DNA of 64,000 nucleotides from NP936 sp002726085 (GCA_036012905.1 DASCQF010000139.1:62001-126000), one strand, 5' to 3'; positions 17,662 through 26,671 are shown, numbered from the stretch's first letter. A program made the numbers and translations. Notes: a model not told the origin generated them from the letters alone.

Positions 17662-18435
17662 CTAAAACCGTGCGCGTAGACCGATGCCCACCTGCACCCC
17701 ACCGACATCGATCGATTGAGTCCCGCCATTTGCCGGGATGTCGACGGTTCCCCCGGCCCAGCGCACGAAGAGACCGCCACCAAGCTGCTCGGTGACCATG
17801 TAGGTAGTATCCACGCCAACGTTGCCTCCGACGCCGCTCTCACTGACCGACGCGGTTGCCGCCGAGGCAATCGCCACGGCATCGAACGGCGCGCCGATCT
17901 CTGACGTGGTGACGCCCGAGATCAGGCTTTGGTCCACGCTGAAAAACGACGGTCCACCGGCCACGGTGACGCTGATCTTCTCATTGATTGGTATCACCCA
18001 GGCCGCCTGAACATGCACCCCGAGCTCTTTGTGCTCCAGATCGGCACGCGCAAAGCTGGCAGACCGCGGCCGGCTGAAGAACAGTGGGTGCGGCACAGAC
18101 CCGGTGATGACCGCTCCGTCCGCCGTCGAGAACGACGTCACCGCCACGCCAGCGGCCAGATTCCGCCAAACACGCAGGCCCCAGCCGACATCGAACTGCC
18201 CACCCCCGCCGCTCAGGTGGCTCACGTCGTACGTCGCCTCCTCCGCGAAGACCGTCTCGGAGAGACTCTCCCCGAAGGCGCGATCGCCGGACTGATAGCT
18301 GTAATTGATGCTGAAGTACCCGATGTCCTGCCACGCCTGCATCTGAGCCTCAGCCCACCCCACCGCCACAACACTGACCGCCAGAACCCCGACGGCGCTC
18401 ACCACCCAACTCGTTGCTCGTCCAAATCGCTGCAT
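17662..18435 (-). CDS. Outer-membrane beta-barrel protein, family A (paralogue at 37951-38721)
   Basis: 257 residues from ATG at 18435, which places a clean signal peptide first (VVSAVGVLAVSVVAVGWAEA, cleavage near AEA/QM). The remainder alternates strand and turn, for example SINYSYQSGDRAF and GVAVTSFSTADG, and ends with GVQVGIGLRARF, a terminal strand finishing in phenylalanine as BAM substrates do. It shares TGSVPHPLFF, VHVQAAWVIPI / THVHAAWIVPI and the last strand GVQ-G-GIR-R with the protein at 37951-38721, so the two are paralogues. Function unknown; size and shape suit an 8-12 strand barrel. Confidence 0.8.
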   Translation of the reverse strand: MQRFGRATSWVVSAVGVLAVSVVAVGWAEAQMQAWQDIGYFSINYSYQSGDRAFGESLSETVFAEEATYDVSHLSGGGGQFDVGWGLRVWRNLAAGVAVTSFSTADGAVITGSVPHPLFFSRPRSASFARADLEHKELGVHVQAAWVIPINEKISVTVAGGPSFFSVDQSLISGVTTSEIGAPFDAVAIASAATASVSESGVGGNVGVDTTYMVTEQLGGGLFVRWAGGTVDIPANGGTQSIDVGGVQVGIGLRARF

Positions 18436-18742
18436 CTGGCTACTCACCTCGAACGCCGAGGACTCGACATGCCCGCCACCCAACCCGGCACGAGGTGCCC
18501 TCAGCACTGGTCACCCGTCACTGCTGAACGAGGGATGGTAGCACAACAGCCCGCGGACCGGCTGTCGCCACTCGCTCGACATCTACTGTTCCTGCTCGCA
18601 GGCGAAGTCCCGCCGTCTGGACGCTCTGCGGAAGCAGCTCTGATATGATTCCGCGTCGCCACGGTGGCGGGTCCGGGACGCCGGTCACATCACCGTAGGC
18701 CAGCGCGTGGTGCTGTGTTGATGAATACGTCGGTGATTAATC
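18436..18742. other. Divergent intergenic region, 307 bases
   Basis: Separates the outer-membrane gene (minus) from the FG-GAP gene (plus), so it should hold at least two promoters. I see a TGATATGAT stretch near 18640 that could be a -10-like element for the plus strand, but no paired -35, and no reading frame or strong hairpin that I would call a gene. Confidence 0.4.
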
Positions 18743-20608
18743 GTGGCTGAGCCTCGCCGCCAATACGCCCGTCTGGTCGCGTCGCACCTCGTTGCACTGC
18801 TCCTGCCAGCCGTCCTGGCGAACGCCCAGACACTCAAATCGAGCGCACCGGTACCCACTGGGCCGGCGAGCGGCGAGGTGCTGACGACGCGGACCCCGCT
18901 GCTGACCGTTCAAAATGCCCAGGGCACTTATGTGTTCGCCCAATTCGTCTATCGTTTCGAGGTCTACGACGCCGCCCGCGGCACCCTGGAGGCCTCTGGA
19001 GTCGTCGGTCAGGGTGATGGGGTCACCGGGTTCCAGCTTTCCAGCCCACTCGACTACGCCGTCACCTACTGGTGGCGGGCACGCGCCCAGCTCGACGGCG
19101 CGGACGGCCCGTGGTCGGCCACTTTCAGCTTCGTCACGCCCGACCCACCGCCACCGCCACCGCCCCCGAGCAGCCCGCTATCGTTCACCGACATCTCCGT
19201 GGCATCTGGCATCGCTCCGTCTGTGCTGGGTGGTCATGGTGTGATGTTCGGAGACGCGACCGGCACCGGCCAACCCGACCTGTACATCACGATGAACTTC
19301 GGCGACCCACAGGCCGACCTGTTCTTCGTCAACCTCGGGGACGCGACGTTCGACGAATTGGGCACTGCACGAGGCATCGCGGACTTCGACGTCGGGTCCC
19401 ATGGCGCCGCTTTCGCCGACATGGACAACGACGGCGACTACGACCTGGTCAACGGCGCGACTGGCGCCGGCGCGCCGAACAACATCTTCCAGAACGACGG
19501 ACAGGGTTTCTTCACCGACGCCACCCCGGCGAGCATGGCCGCGCGCGCGGAAGCCACGCGCGGCATGGTCACATTCGATATGGACGGTGACGGCGATCTC
19601 GACATCTTCGCCGTGTCAGGCTTCCAGGGCTCTGATGACCCGGCCGGTGAACGCAACGAGCTGTATCGGAACAACGGCAATTTGCAGTTCACGGCGATCG
19701 AGTCTGGCGCGGCCTACGATGCCGAAGCGGGCCAGGGCGTGACGGACACCGACTACGACGGGGACGGCGACATCGATCTGCTCGCGCCAAACGGGAGCGG
19801 TCGGCTCATCGTGCTGCGCAACGACGCCGGGGTGTTCACCCAGGTCACCCCGTCTGGGATCGGCATCGACCGCGACGCGGATAGTGGCATCACGATGGCT
19901 GACATCGACACCGATGGCGATCAGGACATGCTGATCGTCGGCGTCGATGCTAGCGACGATCGCGTCGGCTATCTGTTTCGCAATGCCGGCAACGGCACGT
20001 TCACGCGGCTCCGCGAGTTCGCCGACTTCGAGGGCTTCATGGGCGGTTTCGCCGACCTCGACAACGACCAGGATCTCGATCTGGTGTTCGCGGGCGACGA
20101 CGTGTCGTATCTAAATGATGGCGCCGGCGTGTTCACGCCAGGTCCCGCGGTACCGACGACGGGCATCGACGACCCCCGGGCTATCGCCTTCGCCGACATC
20201 GACGGAGATGGCGACCTCGACTTCGCGATCGGCGCCAAGCGCAGCAGTAACTGGTTGGTCCGCAACAACGTGAGCGGTTTGAACTGGCTGAACGTGGTGC
20301 TGATCTCACCCCAGGGGCAAGTGGGCGCCTTCGGCACAAAGGTGGCAATTCATCCCGACGGCATGGTCGGGGCGGGCATGATCGGGATGCGAGAAAGCCG
20401 CAGCAACAACGGGTACCTCGGCCAGGATGATCCGACTTTGCACTTCGGCCTCGGTCAGATCGATGCGGTGACCGTGATCGCCACATTCCTTGATGGCACG
20501 ATCCGCACGGTGACCGGCGTCACCGCAAACCAGACCATCATCGTGGACGGACGCACAGCCAACGCGACCGGCCTCTCCCGCCCAGGCCACGCTGCCCGGA
20601 CACGGTGA
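18743..20608 (+). CDS. Secreted FG-GAP/VCBS repeat protein with ASPIC/UnbV-like C-terminus
   Basis: 621 residues starting at GTG 18743, with a signal peptide (LVALLLPAVLANA/Q). An Ig/fibronectin-like module (residues ~30-130) contains YWWRARAQLDGADGPWSA. A proline linker (nine or ten Pro around residue 137) leads to a beta-propeller region of FG-GAP-type repeats with calcium-like loops: DMDNDGDYD, DMDGDGDLD, DYDGDGDID, DIDTDGDQD, DLDNDQDLD and DIDGDGDLD. The C-terminal ~100 residues (LNWLNVVLISPQGQVGAFG ... NNGYLGQDDPTLHFGLG) match the ASPIC/UnbV type. Probably a calcium-binding surface or secreted protein involved in adhesion or matrix; the binding partner is unknown. Confidence 0.88.
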   Translation: MAEPRRQYARLVASHLVALLLPAVLANAQTLKSSAPVPTGPASGEVLTTRTPLLTVQNAQGTYVFAQFVYRFEVYDAARGTLEASGVVGQGDGVTGFQLSSPLDYAVTYWWRARAQLDGADGPWSATFSFVTPDPPPPPPPPSSPLSFTDISVASGIAPSVLGGHGVMFGDATGTGQPDLYITMNFGDPQADLFFVNLGDATFDELGTARGIADFDVGSHGAAFADMDNDGDYDLVNGATGAGAPNNIFQNDGQGFFTDATPASMAARAEATRGMVTFDMDGDGDLDIFAVSGFQGSDDPAGERNELYRNNGNLQFTAIESGAAYDAEAGQGVTDTDYDGDGDIDLLAPNGSGRLIVLRNDAGVFTQVTPSGIGIDRDADSGITMADIDTDGDQDMLIVGVDASDDRVGYLFRNAGNGTFTRLREFADFEGFMGGFADLDNDQDLDLVFAGDDVSYLNDGAGVFTPGPAVPTTGIDDPRAIAFADIDGDGDLDFAIGAKRSSNWLVRNNVSGLNWLNVVLISPQGQVGAFGTKVAIHPDGMVGAGMIGMRESRSNNGYLGQDDPTLHFGLGQIDAVTVIATFLDGTIRTVTGVTANQTIIVDGRTANATGLSRPGHAARTR

Positions 20609-20619
20609 CGCCACACTCC

Positions 20620-20640
20620 AGCCCTCAAGGGGGGGCTTTA
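20620..20640 (+). terminator. Possible intrinsic terminator after the FG-GAP gene
   Basis: Eleven bases past the stop, AGCCC at 20620-20624 can pair with GGGCT at 20633-20637 across a G-rich loop, followed directly by TTTATC. Short stem and short T-run, so moderate support only. Confidence 0.4.
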
Positions 20641-20748
20641 TCTCGATCGGCATCAGATATCATTAAGCGTTAACGTGAATCTCAACCAGAGCTCGTGAAG
20701 ACACAACCGGTACGGGCGACGCGCGGATGCTTCCACCGTGCTTTCGCC

Positions 20749-20765
20749 GGAGGATAGCCGTCTTG
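20749..20765 (+). promoter_or_regulatory. Strong Shine-Dalgarno setting a TTG start
   Basis: GGAGGA at 20749-20754 lies eight bases before TTG at 20763. Starting there yields a textbook lipoprotein signal (KLNKLVLVFLCVAGVTLFS then FGC), whereas the more upstream ATG at 20727 would add 12 Arg/Pro-rich residues and lacks a ribosome site. Confidence 0.6.
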
Positions 20766-21986
20766 AAGCTCAACAAACTCGTGCTCGTTTTCTTGTGTGT
20801 CGCCGGGGTTACCCTGTTCTCGTTCGGGTGCGGCGACGACTCGTCACCGTCGTCTCCGGCAGCCCCCAGCGCGTTCCCAGCGGCGCTGGCCAGCACGGAC
20901 TCAGCGGTTGGGGTCTCGGTGCGGAACGCGATCGACACGACGTCGCTCGGCACCGACACGGTTGACTTGAAGGCGACGGCGGCCACGCCCCTGAGCCCGA
21001 TCAACAACGTCGAGGTTGACGATTTCACCCCAACGCTTACCGCCGCGAATGCGAGCGGCACGTTCAGAGACGCGACCTTCTCCTACGTGTTCGCGGTCTT
21101 CAACGTCACCGGCGGCGGATCGACATTGGTCGAGACCGCCACCAGGGCGCAGGGCGCGACGTCGACGTCGTTTCAGATCCAGGCGCCGCTCGAAGGCGAT
21201 TCGAGCTACCAGTGGCGCGTGCGTCCGTTCCTGGATGGCGCATTTGGACCGTGGTCGACGCTCGCCTCGTTCACGACGCCGCCGTCCGTCGTGATCGGAT
21301 TGCCGGTTCCGACTGCCCCGATCAACGGCGCGACGGTGTCCGATCTTCGTCCGGATTTCAACGTCACCAACGGCAGCGTCGAGGGCGATGCCGGAACGGT
21401 GATCTACCAGATTCAGGTGGCACTCGACAGTGGCTTCTCCAATATCGTCACGGAGGAAGGGACGGAGCTACGCGCTCAGGGTGACACGAACATACACCTT
21501 CGGGCCGATCTGGCCGCAGAAACGCACTATTTCTGGCGCGTCCGGGGACGCAATGACGGCCAGGGCAAGACCGGGTTCCTGCCCATCGGTCAAGCGACGT
21601 CGCAAGTGATAGGTGATTGGAGCACGACGCAGGACTTCTTCACACCGGCGGCGCTCCCGCCCGGACCGACGCCCTTCTGTTGTCCACCGCCCAATCGGCT
21701 GGAGATCGTGCAGCAGGTCGGAGACGAAACCGGCTATCCGGACTCGGGCATCAGCGTGACCGACTTCACCCAGGCTGTGGCCGAACGTCTCAACCAGGAG
21801 GATCCCAATTGGGGACGCCGGATCAACGGCAACGGAAATATCGGAAAGGATACGATCGGTTACCGGGTCGACGGGTCGGACGACAATCCGTACAAGGTCG
21901 ACATTGTCGCGGGCGCGACCAGCTCCAGCCCTGTGCTCCACTGGGCCGGGGAGGGGCGACTCGGAGGCTCGTGGGTCGCGCCCTGA
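20763..21986 (+). CDS. Lipoprotein with fibronectin-like modules and a conserved 102-residue C-terminal domain (copy 1)
   Basis: 407 residues from TTG 20763. Lipobox around FSFGC with the cysteine near residue 23, then Ser/Pro-rich linker. Two fibronectin/Ig-like modules are recognisable by YQWRVRPFLDGAFGPWS and HYFWRVRGRNDGQG, each preceded by a PTAPINGATV-type entry strand. The last 102 residues (21678-21983) begin CCPPPNRLEI and include the invariant NWGRRINGNGNIGKDTIGY, followed by DNPYKVDIVAGA. This end aligns without gaps to the lipoprotein at 24154-25674 with 84 of 102 residues identical by hand count. I know no function for it; the position suggests a domain displayed outside the cell. 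Confidence 0.85.
   Translation: MKLNKLVLVFLCVAGVTLFSFGCGDDSSPSSPAAPSAFPAALASTDSAVGVSVRNAIDTTSLGTDTVDLKATAATPLSPINNVEVDDFTPTLTAANASGTFRDATFSYVFAVFNVTGGGSTLVETATRAQGATSTSFQIQAPLEGDSSYQWRVRPFLDGAFGPWSTLASFTTPPSVVIGLPVPTAPINGATVSDLRPDFNVTNGSVEGDAGTVIYQIQVALDSGFSNIVTEEGTELRAQGDTNIHLRADLAAETHYFWRVRGRNDGQGKTGFLPIGQATSQVIGDWSTTQDFFTPAALPPGPTPFCCPPPNRLEIVQQVGDETGYPDSGISVTDFTQAVAERLNQEDPNWGRRINGNGNIGKDTIGYRVDGSDDNPYKVDIVAGATSSSPVLHWAGEGRLGGSWVAP
21678..21983 (+). repeat. Inverted long repeat, copy 1 (coding for the shared C-terminal domain)
   Basis: These 306 bases encode the conserved domain and return in inverse orientation at 24157-24462. Residues 40-80 of the domain are identical in both copies, and long nucleotide runs are also identical, for example around GACGACAATCCGTACAAGGT. 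The two arms enclose the genes at 22145-23119 and 23162-23989. Confidence 0.85.
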
Positions 21987-22144
21987 CGGGGCGTGCGGTG
22001 GCGGGTCGCTGACTGAGTGAGGTATCCCCGAGCGCGCACCGCTGCGGTCCCTGCCGTCGAGGCTCATCCGTCTCCGTTCGGCGCAGTCGGATGGTCCCGG
22101 ATAGACATGCGGATCGTCGTTCCTCCTGACAGACCCGGCTCCAG

Positions 22145-23119
22145 ATGCAGATGATCGGCAGGCTGGTCACCTCTTTTTGGTTCCGGGCCGGCCTGAGCGC
22201 CACGATTCTTGCCATTCTTGTTTCTCAGCTCGACCAACGCGGGGCCATGCGCGCCTTGGTTGGCGTTGATCTGCGCTATCTCTTCGGAGCGATCGTGGTC
22301 GACGCCGCCGCGCGAGCGACTATGATCGCTCGCTGGGCTCTGCTGATTCGATCGAGTGGTGCTCCGATCTCCGACTGGTCTGTCGCGCGAATTTTCCTCA
22401 TTACCTCGTTCGTCGGCACTGCCTTACCAGCCGGTGGCGCCGACGTAACTCGGGCCTACTCGCTTGCGCGGCACACCGCCAACGGTCGCGAAGCCATCGC
22501 GTCGGTCGCGGTGGATCGGCTGCTTGGTGTGTCCGCGCTGCTGACGCTTGGGATCGTGGGTCTCACGCTGGGAACGCCGGATGCCGAGCTGCCGCTGGCC
22601 CGGCTCGTCGCCGGATTGAGCCTAGCGACCGCGGCAGCCTTGTGTGTCTCGTTCTGGGCCGACCGACTGCTTCGTCTCGCGCTGCCCAAGCGGCTGCAGC
22701 GGACACCTCTGGGCCAATGGCTCGTTCGCGTCGCGGATGGTATCGGAGCGTATCGGGGGCGGCGGCGCACCCTCGCGTCCGTATTCTGCCTGTCGCTGCT
22801 GGTCCAGTGGTTGCGAATTATCGGGGTCTTCTTGTTGGGCACTGGTCTCGGCCTCGGCGTGGGGCTTGGCTACTACCTCATCTTCATGCCGATCGCCCTG
22901 CTGGTGTTCATGCTACCGCTCTCGATCGCCGGTATCGGGTTGCCGCAGGGCGCGATCGTCTGGCTGCTCGGACAGATCGGCGTGCCCTACGCGTCGTCAT
23001 TCGCACTGTCTACGCTCGTGGTCGCGGTGGGCATGCTCGGGACGCTCCCCGGCCTCTGGCTGTATCTGAGCTCGCGTGGGAAAGAGATGCATGCCGGAAG
23101 ATCGATTGGCGCACGCTGA
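22145..23119 (+). CDS. Lysylphosphatidylglycerol synthase transmembrane-region / flippase-like membrane protein
   Basis: 324 residues, about eight or nine helices and no soluble catalytic domain. The pattern SFVGTALPAGGADVTRAYSL, with the small-residue loop P(A/G)GG followed by R-A, and the later IALLVFMLPLSIAGIGLPQG match the UPF0104/LPG_synthase_TM (AglD2-like) family. Relatives without the synthase domain occur in polysaccharide and lipid loci and are suspected of moving or flipping lipids. It sits between inverted copies of a lipoprotein domain and may be co-transcribed with the methyltransferase-like gene 42 bases downstream. Confidence 0.85.
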   Translation: MQMIGRLVTSFWFRAGLSATILAILVSQLDQRGAMRALVGVDLRYLFGAIVVDAAARATMIARWALLIRSSGAPISDWSVARIFLITSFVGTALPAGGADVTRAYSLARHTANGREAIASVAVDRLLGVSALLTLGIVGLTLGTPDAELPLARLVAGLSLATAAALCVSFWADRLLRLALPKRLQRTPLGQWLVRVADGIGAYRGRRRTLASVFCLSLLVQWLRIIGVFLLGTGLGLGVGLGYYLIFMPIALLVFMLPLSIAGIGLPQGAIVWLLGQIGVPYASSFALSTLVVAVGMLGTLPGLWLYLSSRGKEMHAGRSIGAR

Positions 23120-23161
23120 GAACCGGCGCCATGACGCACCGGCAGACCGGTAGCCACGAAC

Positions 23162-23989
23162 ATGGGTTTCGACGACAAAGGCACACAGTTCCTGCTGGCT
23201 GCACGGAGTCTCGGCGTGTCGTTCGAGCGTACCGCCACAATCGGCCGGCAGCGGCTCGACATTTCGCCTCGTATGCTGCGCCGCCGGCTCGCCACATTCG
23301 GTACCACGGTGGCCGGGGAAGACATACGGCACCTATTCGACGAGAACGGGTTCGGCGAGCCCTTCCTCCGACTGCTGGGGGCCACGCGGACCGAGTCCAT
23401 CGACGCCTCGGCCTACGAAGGCGCTTCGCGGGTATTGGACCTGAACCAAACCCTGCCGCCAGAGCTCGAAGGCAGATTCACGGCCGTGATTGACGCCGGC
23501 TCGCTCGAGCACGTCTTTGATGTCCAGACCGCCCTCCGGAACTGCATGGCCATGGTCGCACCGGACGGGCATTTTCTCTCCATCGCGGCCGCCAACAATA
23601 TGATGGGTCACGGCTTCTACCAGTTCAGTCCGGAGCTGTTCTATCGAGTCTTTTCGGAAGCCAACGGCTTCACGGTCGAGCGGATGCTCGTTACCGGCAA
23701 GTCGTCCACCAAGTGGTATGAGGTAGCCGATCCGAAAACCATCGGGACTCGCGTACAGCTCCGCAGCTTCCGCCCAACCTATCTCTGTGTCTCCGCCCGG
23801 AGGGTCGAGATGCGACCGATCCTCGACACGCCACCGCACCAAAGCGACTATGTCACGCGGTGGGCGGGCTCAGCGGCTCCCCCGGCGCCCGCCCCGAATG
23901 CAGTCGCCGCGACGGAGCCACACCCGATGGAGCGTCATGCGCCATACCGGCTGCTGATGGCGGTGACCAGCCTCTACCACTTGCTGTAG
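23162..23989 (+). CDS. Methyltransferase-like protein of the glycan/accessory region
   Basis: 275 residues. The central part reads as a degenerate class I SAM methyltransferase: acidic strand RVLDLNQTLPPELEGRF, then FTAVIDAGSLEHVFDVQTAL (motif resembling FD-hub-EH) and MVAPDGHFLSIAAAN (the post-motif III PGG strand, here PDG). The canonical GxGxG motif I is not evident, since the N-terminal ~70 residues replace it, so cofactor binding may be altered. The last ~40 residues are Ala/Pro-rich and then hydrophobic (YRLLMAVTSLYHLL), perhaps membrane-associated. Target unknown. Confidence 0.65.
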   Translation: MGFDDKGTQFLLAARSLGVSFERTATIGRQRLDISPRMLRRRLATFGTTVAGEDIRHLFDENGFGEPFLRLLGATRTESIDASAYEGASRVLDLNQTLPPELEGRFTAVIDAGSLEHVFDVQTALRNCMAMVAPDGHFLSIAAANNMMGHGFYQFSPELFYRVFSEANGFTVERMLVTGKSSTKWYEVADPKTIGTRVQLRSFRPTYLCVSARRVEMRPILDTPPHQSDYVTRWAGSAAPPAPAPNAVAATEPHPMERHAPYRLLMAVTSLYHLL

Positions 23990-24153
23990 GCCACCTGCCT
24001 GCCGTTCGATGGCCGTGCATTCCGACGCGTTGACGTCACCAGGCTTACACGAAGCGGACACCCACCGGGATAGCGCTCGGCCTCCTTCTGGCCAACGCCA
24101 GCCCGCGTCGGGCGTGCGACCTCACGCCTGACATCCGCGGCCGCCGGCTGCCC

Positions 24154-25674
24154 TCAGGGCACGATCCACGTCCCGCCGATCTGTCCCTCCTCCTCCCAGT
24201 GCGGCTGGGGACTGGAGCCACTCGCGCCCGCAACGATGTCGACCTTGTACGGATTGTCGTCCGAGCCATCGACCCGGTAGCCGATCGTGTCCTTGCCGAT
24301 GTTTCCGTTGCCGTTGATCCGGCGCCCCCAGTTGGGATCCTCCTGATGCAGACGCTCTGCGACGGCCTGTGTGTAGTCGAACACGCTGATGCCTGAATTC
24401 GGATACCCGGTCTCCTCCGCAACCTGTAGAACAATCTCCAGCCGGTTGGGTGGTGGACAGCAGCCCGGCGTCGGAGCCGGCCCGCTCGGCGGCGGCGGTG
24501 GCGACGGCTCCGGATTCGCGGGCGTTCGAAAGCTCTGCGACGCCGTCCACGGGCTCACGGTCGTCCCGTCGCCAGCGAACACGCGCCAGTAGAGGGTGCT
24601 GTCAGCCGGTAGCAGCGGAGACGTGACGGCAGTCGTACCGCCCGCAGACATCGAGGCCTCGAAGACGGTGACGACGCTGTCGACTGCCGGGTCAGTGCCC
24701 ACGTGGAAGAACAGGCGCACCGGGCCGGCCGGCCCGATCACCAGGCCGTTGGCAACAGTGAAGAGAGGCGGGTTGGTCGGTGCGAGCGCGCCGCTGATGG
24801 GCGACAAGAGCGTCGGCGCGCCAAGCGACACCGGCTGTGGAGGAGCCCGAAACGTGGCCGCGTCCGACCAGGGCCCCGTAACGGTTCCTTCCTTGCCTTG
24901 GGCGATCGCTCTGCTGCGCCAGTAGTGCGGCGTATTCCACGCCAGATCGCCGGTCGTGGCGGTGGTCGCCACAGCACCAGCCGGGACCGTCATCGAAGCG
25001 ACAATGCTGCCGAACCCGGGATCGGTCGAGACCTCGAACTTGCAGGCTACGGACGCCGCCGGTCCCTCAATCGTCGAATTGGCCGCGACCAGCGTCGCCT
25101 TCCGCGTGGCGACCACAACACCACCAAGAGGCGCGGTCGGCGTCGGTTTTCCCACCACAAGCGGTGTGAAGACCTCGAATGCCGCGCTGGCCGAGTACGG
25201 CCCGGTATTGGCGCCGTCAAGGGCACGGACCCTCCAGTAGTAAGTCTGCTCGGGGTCGAGCTGGGCCGCCAATTCGTAGACGTCGGTCGCCTCTCCGCTG
25301 GAGACGACCTTTTCCGAAGTCTCCGCCACCTCGGCAAACGCGTCGTCGCGGCCGATCTGAACCTCGTACCAGAACGGCCGAACGCTGTTCGACGTCGCAC
25401 CGTTGAACGTCACCTGAATCGGCTGGTCCGCCACCTTGATCAGGAAGCCATCCCTGGGAGCAAGCGCTGTTGGTGCCGAAATGGTCACACCAACGATGGG
25501 GCCGGCGATGGACGGGCTCAGCGGATTACTGCTCTTTTCGCTGTCGCACCCGACGAAACCGGCCACCGAGGCGAGCAGGACAACGGACCTGGCGGCAGAT
25601 CTACAATTCTGTGGCGATGTGGGTCCATTGAAGCGGGAACGATTTGGGGTCTCCCGCCATTGCATGTTGGTCAT
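24154..25674 (-). CDS. Lipoprotein with several fibronectin-like modules and the conserved C-terminal domain (copy 2)
   Basis: 506 residues starting at ATG 25674 with AGGA nine bases upstream; TTG 25683 and ATG 25665 are other options. Signal peptide core VVLLASVAGF with lipobox VGC. At least three or four Ig/fibronectin modules follow (YYWRVRALDGANTGPYS, HYWRSRAIAQGKEG, LYWRVFAGDGTTVSPW), each with an entry strand like PTALAPRDG or PTAPLGG. A Pro-rich linker leads to the final 102 residues shared with the protein at 20763-21986. The extra modules make this the longer paralogue. Probably surface-exposed; no enzymatic motif is visible. Confidence 0.85.
   Translation of the reverse strand: MTNMQWRETPNRSRFNGPTSPQNCRSAARSVVLLASVAGFVGCDSEKSSNPLSPSIAGPIVGVTISAPTALAPRDGFLIKVADQPIQVTFNGATSNSVRPFWYEVQIGRDDAFAEVAETSEKVVSSGEATDVYELAAQLDPEQTYYWRVRALDGANTGPYSASAAFEVFTPLVVGKPTPTAPLGGVVVATRKATLVAANSTIEGPAASVACKFEVSTDPGFGSIVASMTVPAGAVATTATTGDLAWNTPHYWRSRAIAQGKEGTVTGPWSDAATFRAPPQPVSLGAPTLLSPISGALAPTNPPLFTVANGLVIGPAGPVRLFFHVGTDPAVDSVVTVFEASMSAGGTTAVTSPLLPADSTLYWRVFAGDGTTVSPWTASQSFRTPANPEPSPPPPPSGPAPTPGCCPPPNRLEIVLQVAEETGYPNSGISVFDYTQAVAERLHQEDPNWGRRINGNGNIGKDTIGYRVDGSDDNPYKVDIVAGASGSSPQPHWEEEGQIGGTWIVP
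24157..24462 (-). repeat. Inverted long repeat, copy 2
   Basis: Minus-strand counterpart of 21678-21983, encoding CCPPPNRLEI through GGTWIVP. Differences are concentrated at domain positions 12-39 and 81-101; the middle 41 residues are unchanged. Confidence 0.85.
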
Positions 25675-25864
25675 TGTGAGCAATCCTGTGAACAGTTTCG
25701 GTTATTGAGGTAGGCACCAATAGGCCCTCGAGTCACATAACGGAAAAAAGGATCCCGGGAGAGACGTGCTCTGAGAATGGAGGGTTGGCGACAGTCCGTG
25801 GATTAACAGTCTGGTGCGGACACGGAACGGCGGCCTACAAACCAGACCGCGGTCAACACCGTTC

Positions 25865-26671
25865 CTATCTCCGGCAGAACGCCATCAGATGCCAGCCGAA
25901 CCGTCGCACCAGCGGTCGCGGGATGGTGTTGAATATTCCCACGAAGAATCGGTTGTAGAACGTACCCTTCCAGCCAATGTGGAGCCGTGAGCGAACCGGG
26001 AAACGCTCCGGCACGATACTGACCTGGCCAAAACCATCCAGCAACCGGCGAAATTCTGGAATCGAGTACTTCCTCAGCACTGGCGCATCGGCGTGCTCGA
26101 GGCTGACACCCATCACGTGGGAGAGCGCGTTCAGCCACGAAACCCGGTTGTAGACCATGAAGATCGCTTCGCCGCCTGGCTCGAGTACTCGTCGGCACTC
26201 CTCGACCATGCGGCGCGCGTCGGCAGTGTACTGAAGCACACCATGGCCGTACACCACCTCAAAGGTGTCGTCGTCAAAAGGCAGCGCTTCCCCGTTGGCC
26301 ACCCGTAGATCGGCCCGTCCGCCGAGACCGTGTAGCTCCACGTTCGCCTGGGCCAGATCGATCGAGCGCTGCGCCAGGTCGACCCCCGTGATGCGGGCAC
26401 CCCCGCGCACGAACCGGACCAGGTCTGTGCCGATGCCACATCCCACTTCCAGCACGCGCCTATCCCGGTATCCCCCGAAATCGACGAGCTTGGGCAGATA
26501 CCGCAACTTATCGAAACGATAATCGTCTAGGTCATTGAAGAATCCCAAGGTCCCGACCTGACGGTCGGTCATCTGGAGGTCGTGGATGCGCTCGTTCCAG
26601 TAATGCGCTATTGCCTCAATCATGCGTGGCTGCGCTGCCTCGAGGGTCCCACTGAGCCCGTCATTGCTCAT
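25865..26671 (-). CDS. Class I SAM-dependent methyltransferase
   Basis: 268 residues. Motif I VLEVGCGIGTDLVRF, motif II ITGVDLAQRSIDLA, the acidic ANGEALPFDDDTFEVVYGHG and post-motif III LEPGGEAIFMVYNRVSW give a complete UbiE/COQ5-like Rossmann fold. The N-terminal ~65 residues (YWNERIHDLQMT ... YRFDKLRYLPKLVDF) and a C-terminal extension with basic and aromatic residues may bind the substrate. The gene is alone on the minus strand opposite the GlpD-like gene, with 103 bases between the starts, so a divergent promoter is likely. Substrate unknown. Confidence 0.88.
   Translation of the reverse strand: MSNDGLSGTLEAAQPRMIEAIAHYWNERIHDLQMTDRQVGTLGFFNDLDDYRFDKLRYLPKLVDFGGYRDRRVLEVGCGIGTDLVRFVRGGARITGVDLAQRSIDLAQANVELHGLGGRADLRVANGEALPFDDDTFEVVYGHGVLQYTADARRMVEECRRVLEPGGEAIFMVYNRVSWLNALSHVMGVSLEHADAPVLRKYSIPEFRRLLDGFGQVSIVPERFPVRSRLHIGWKGTFYNRFFVGIFNTIPRPLVRRFGWHLMAFCRR

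Noticed and set aside
19143..19175. Proline run in the FG-GAP protein as a frameshift scar
   Set aside because: The frame continues with FG-GAP repeats directly after it; a Pro linker between modules is ordinary.
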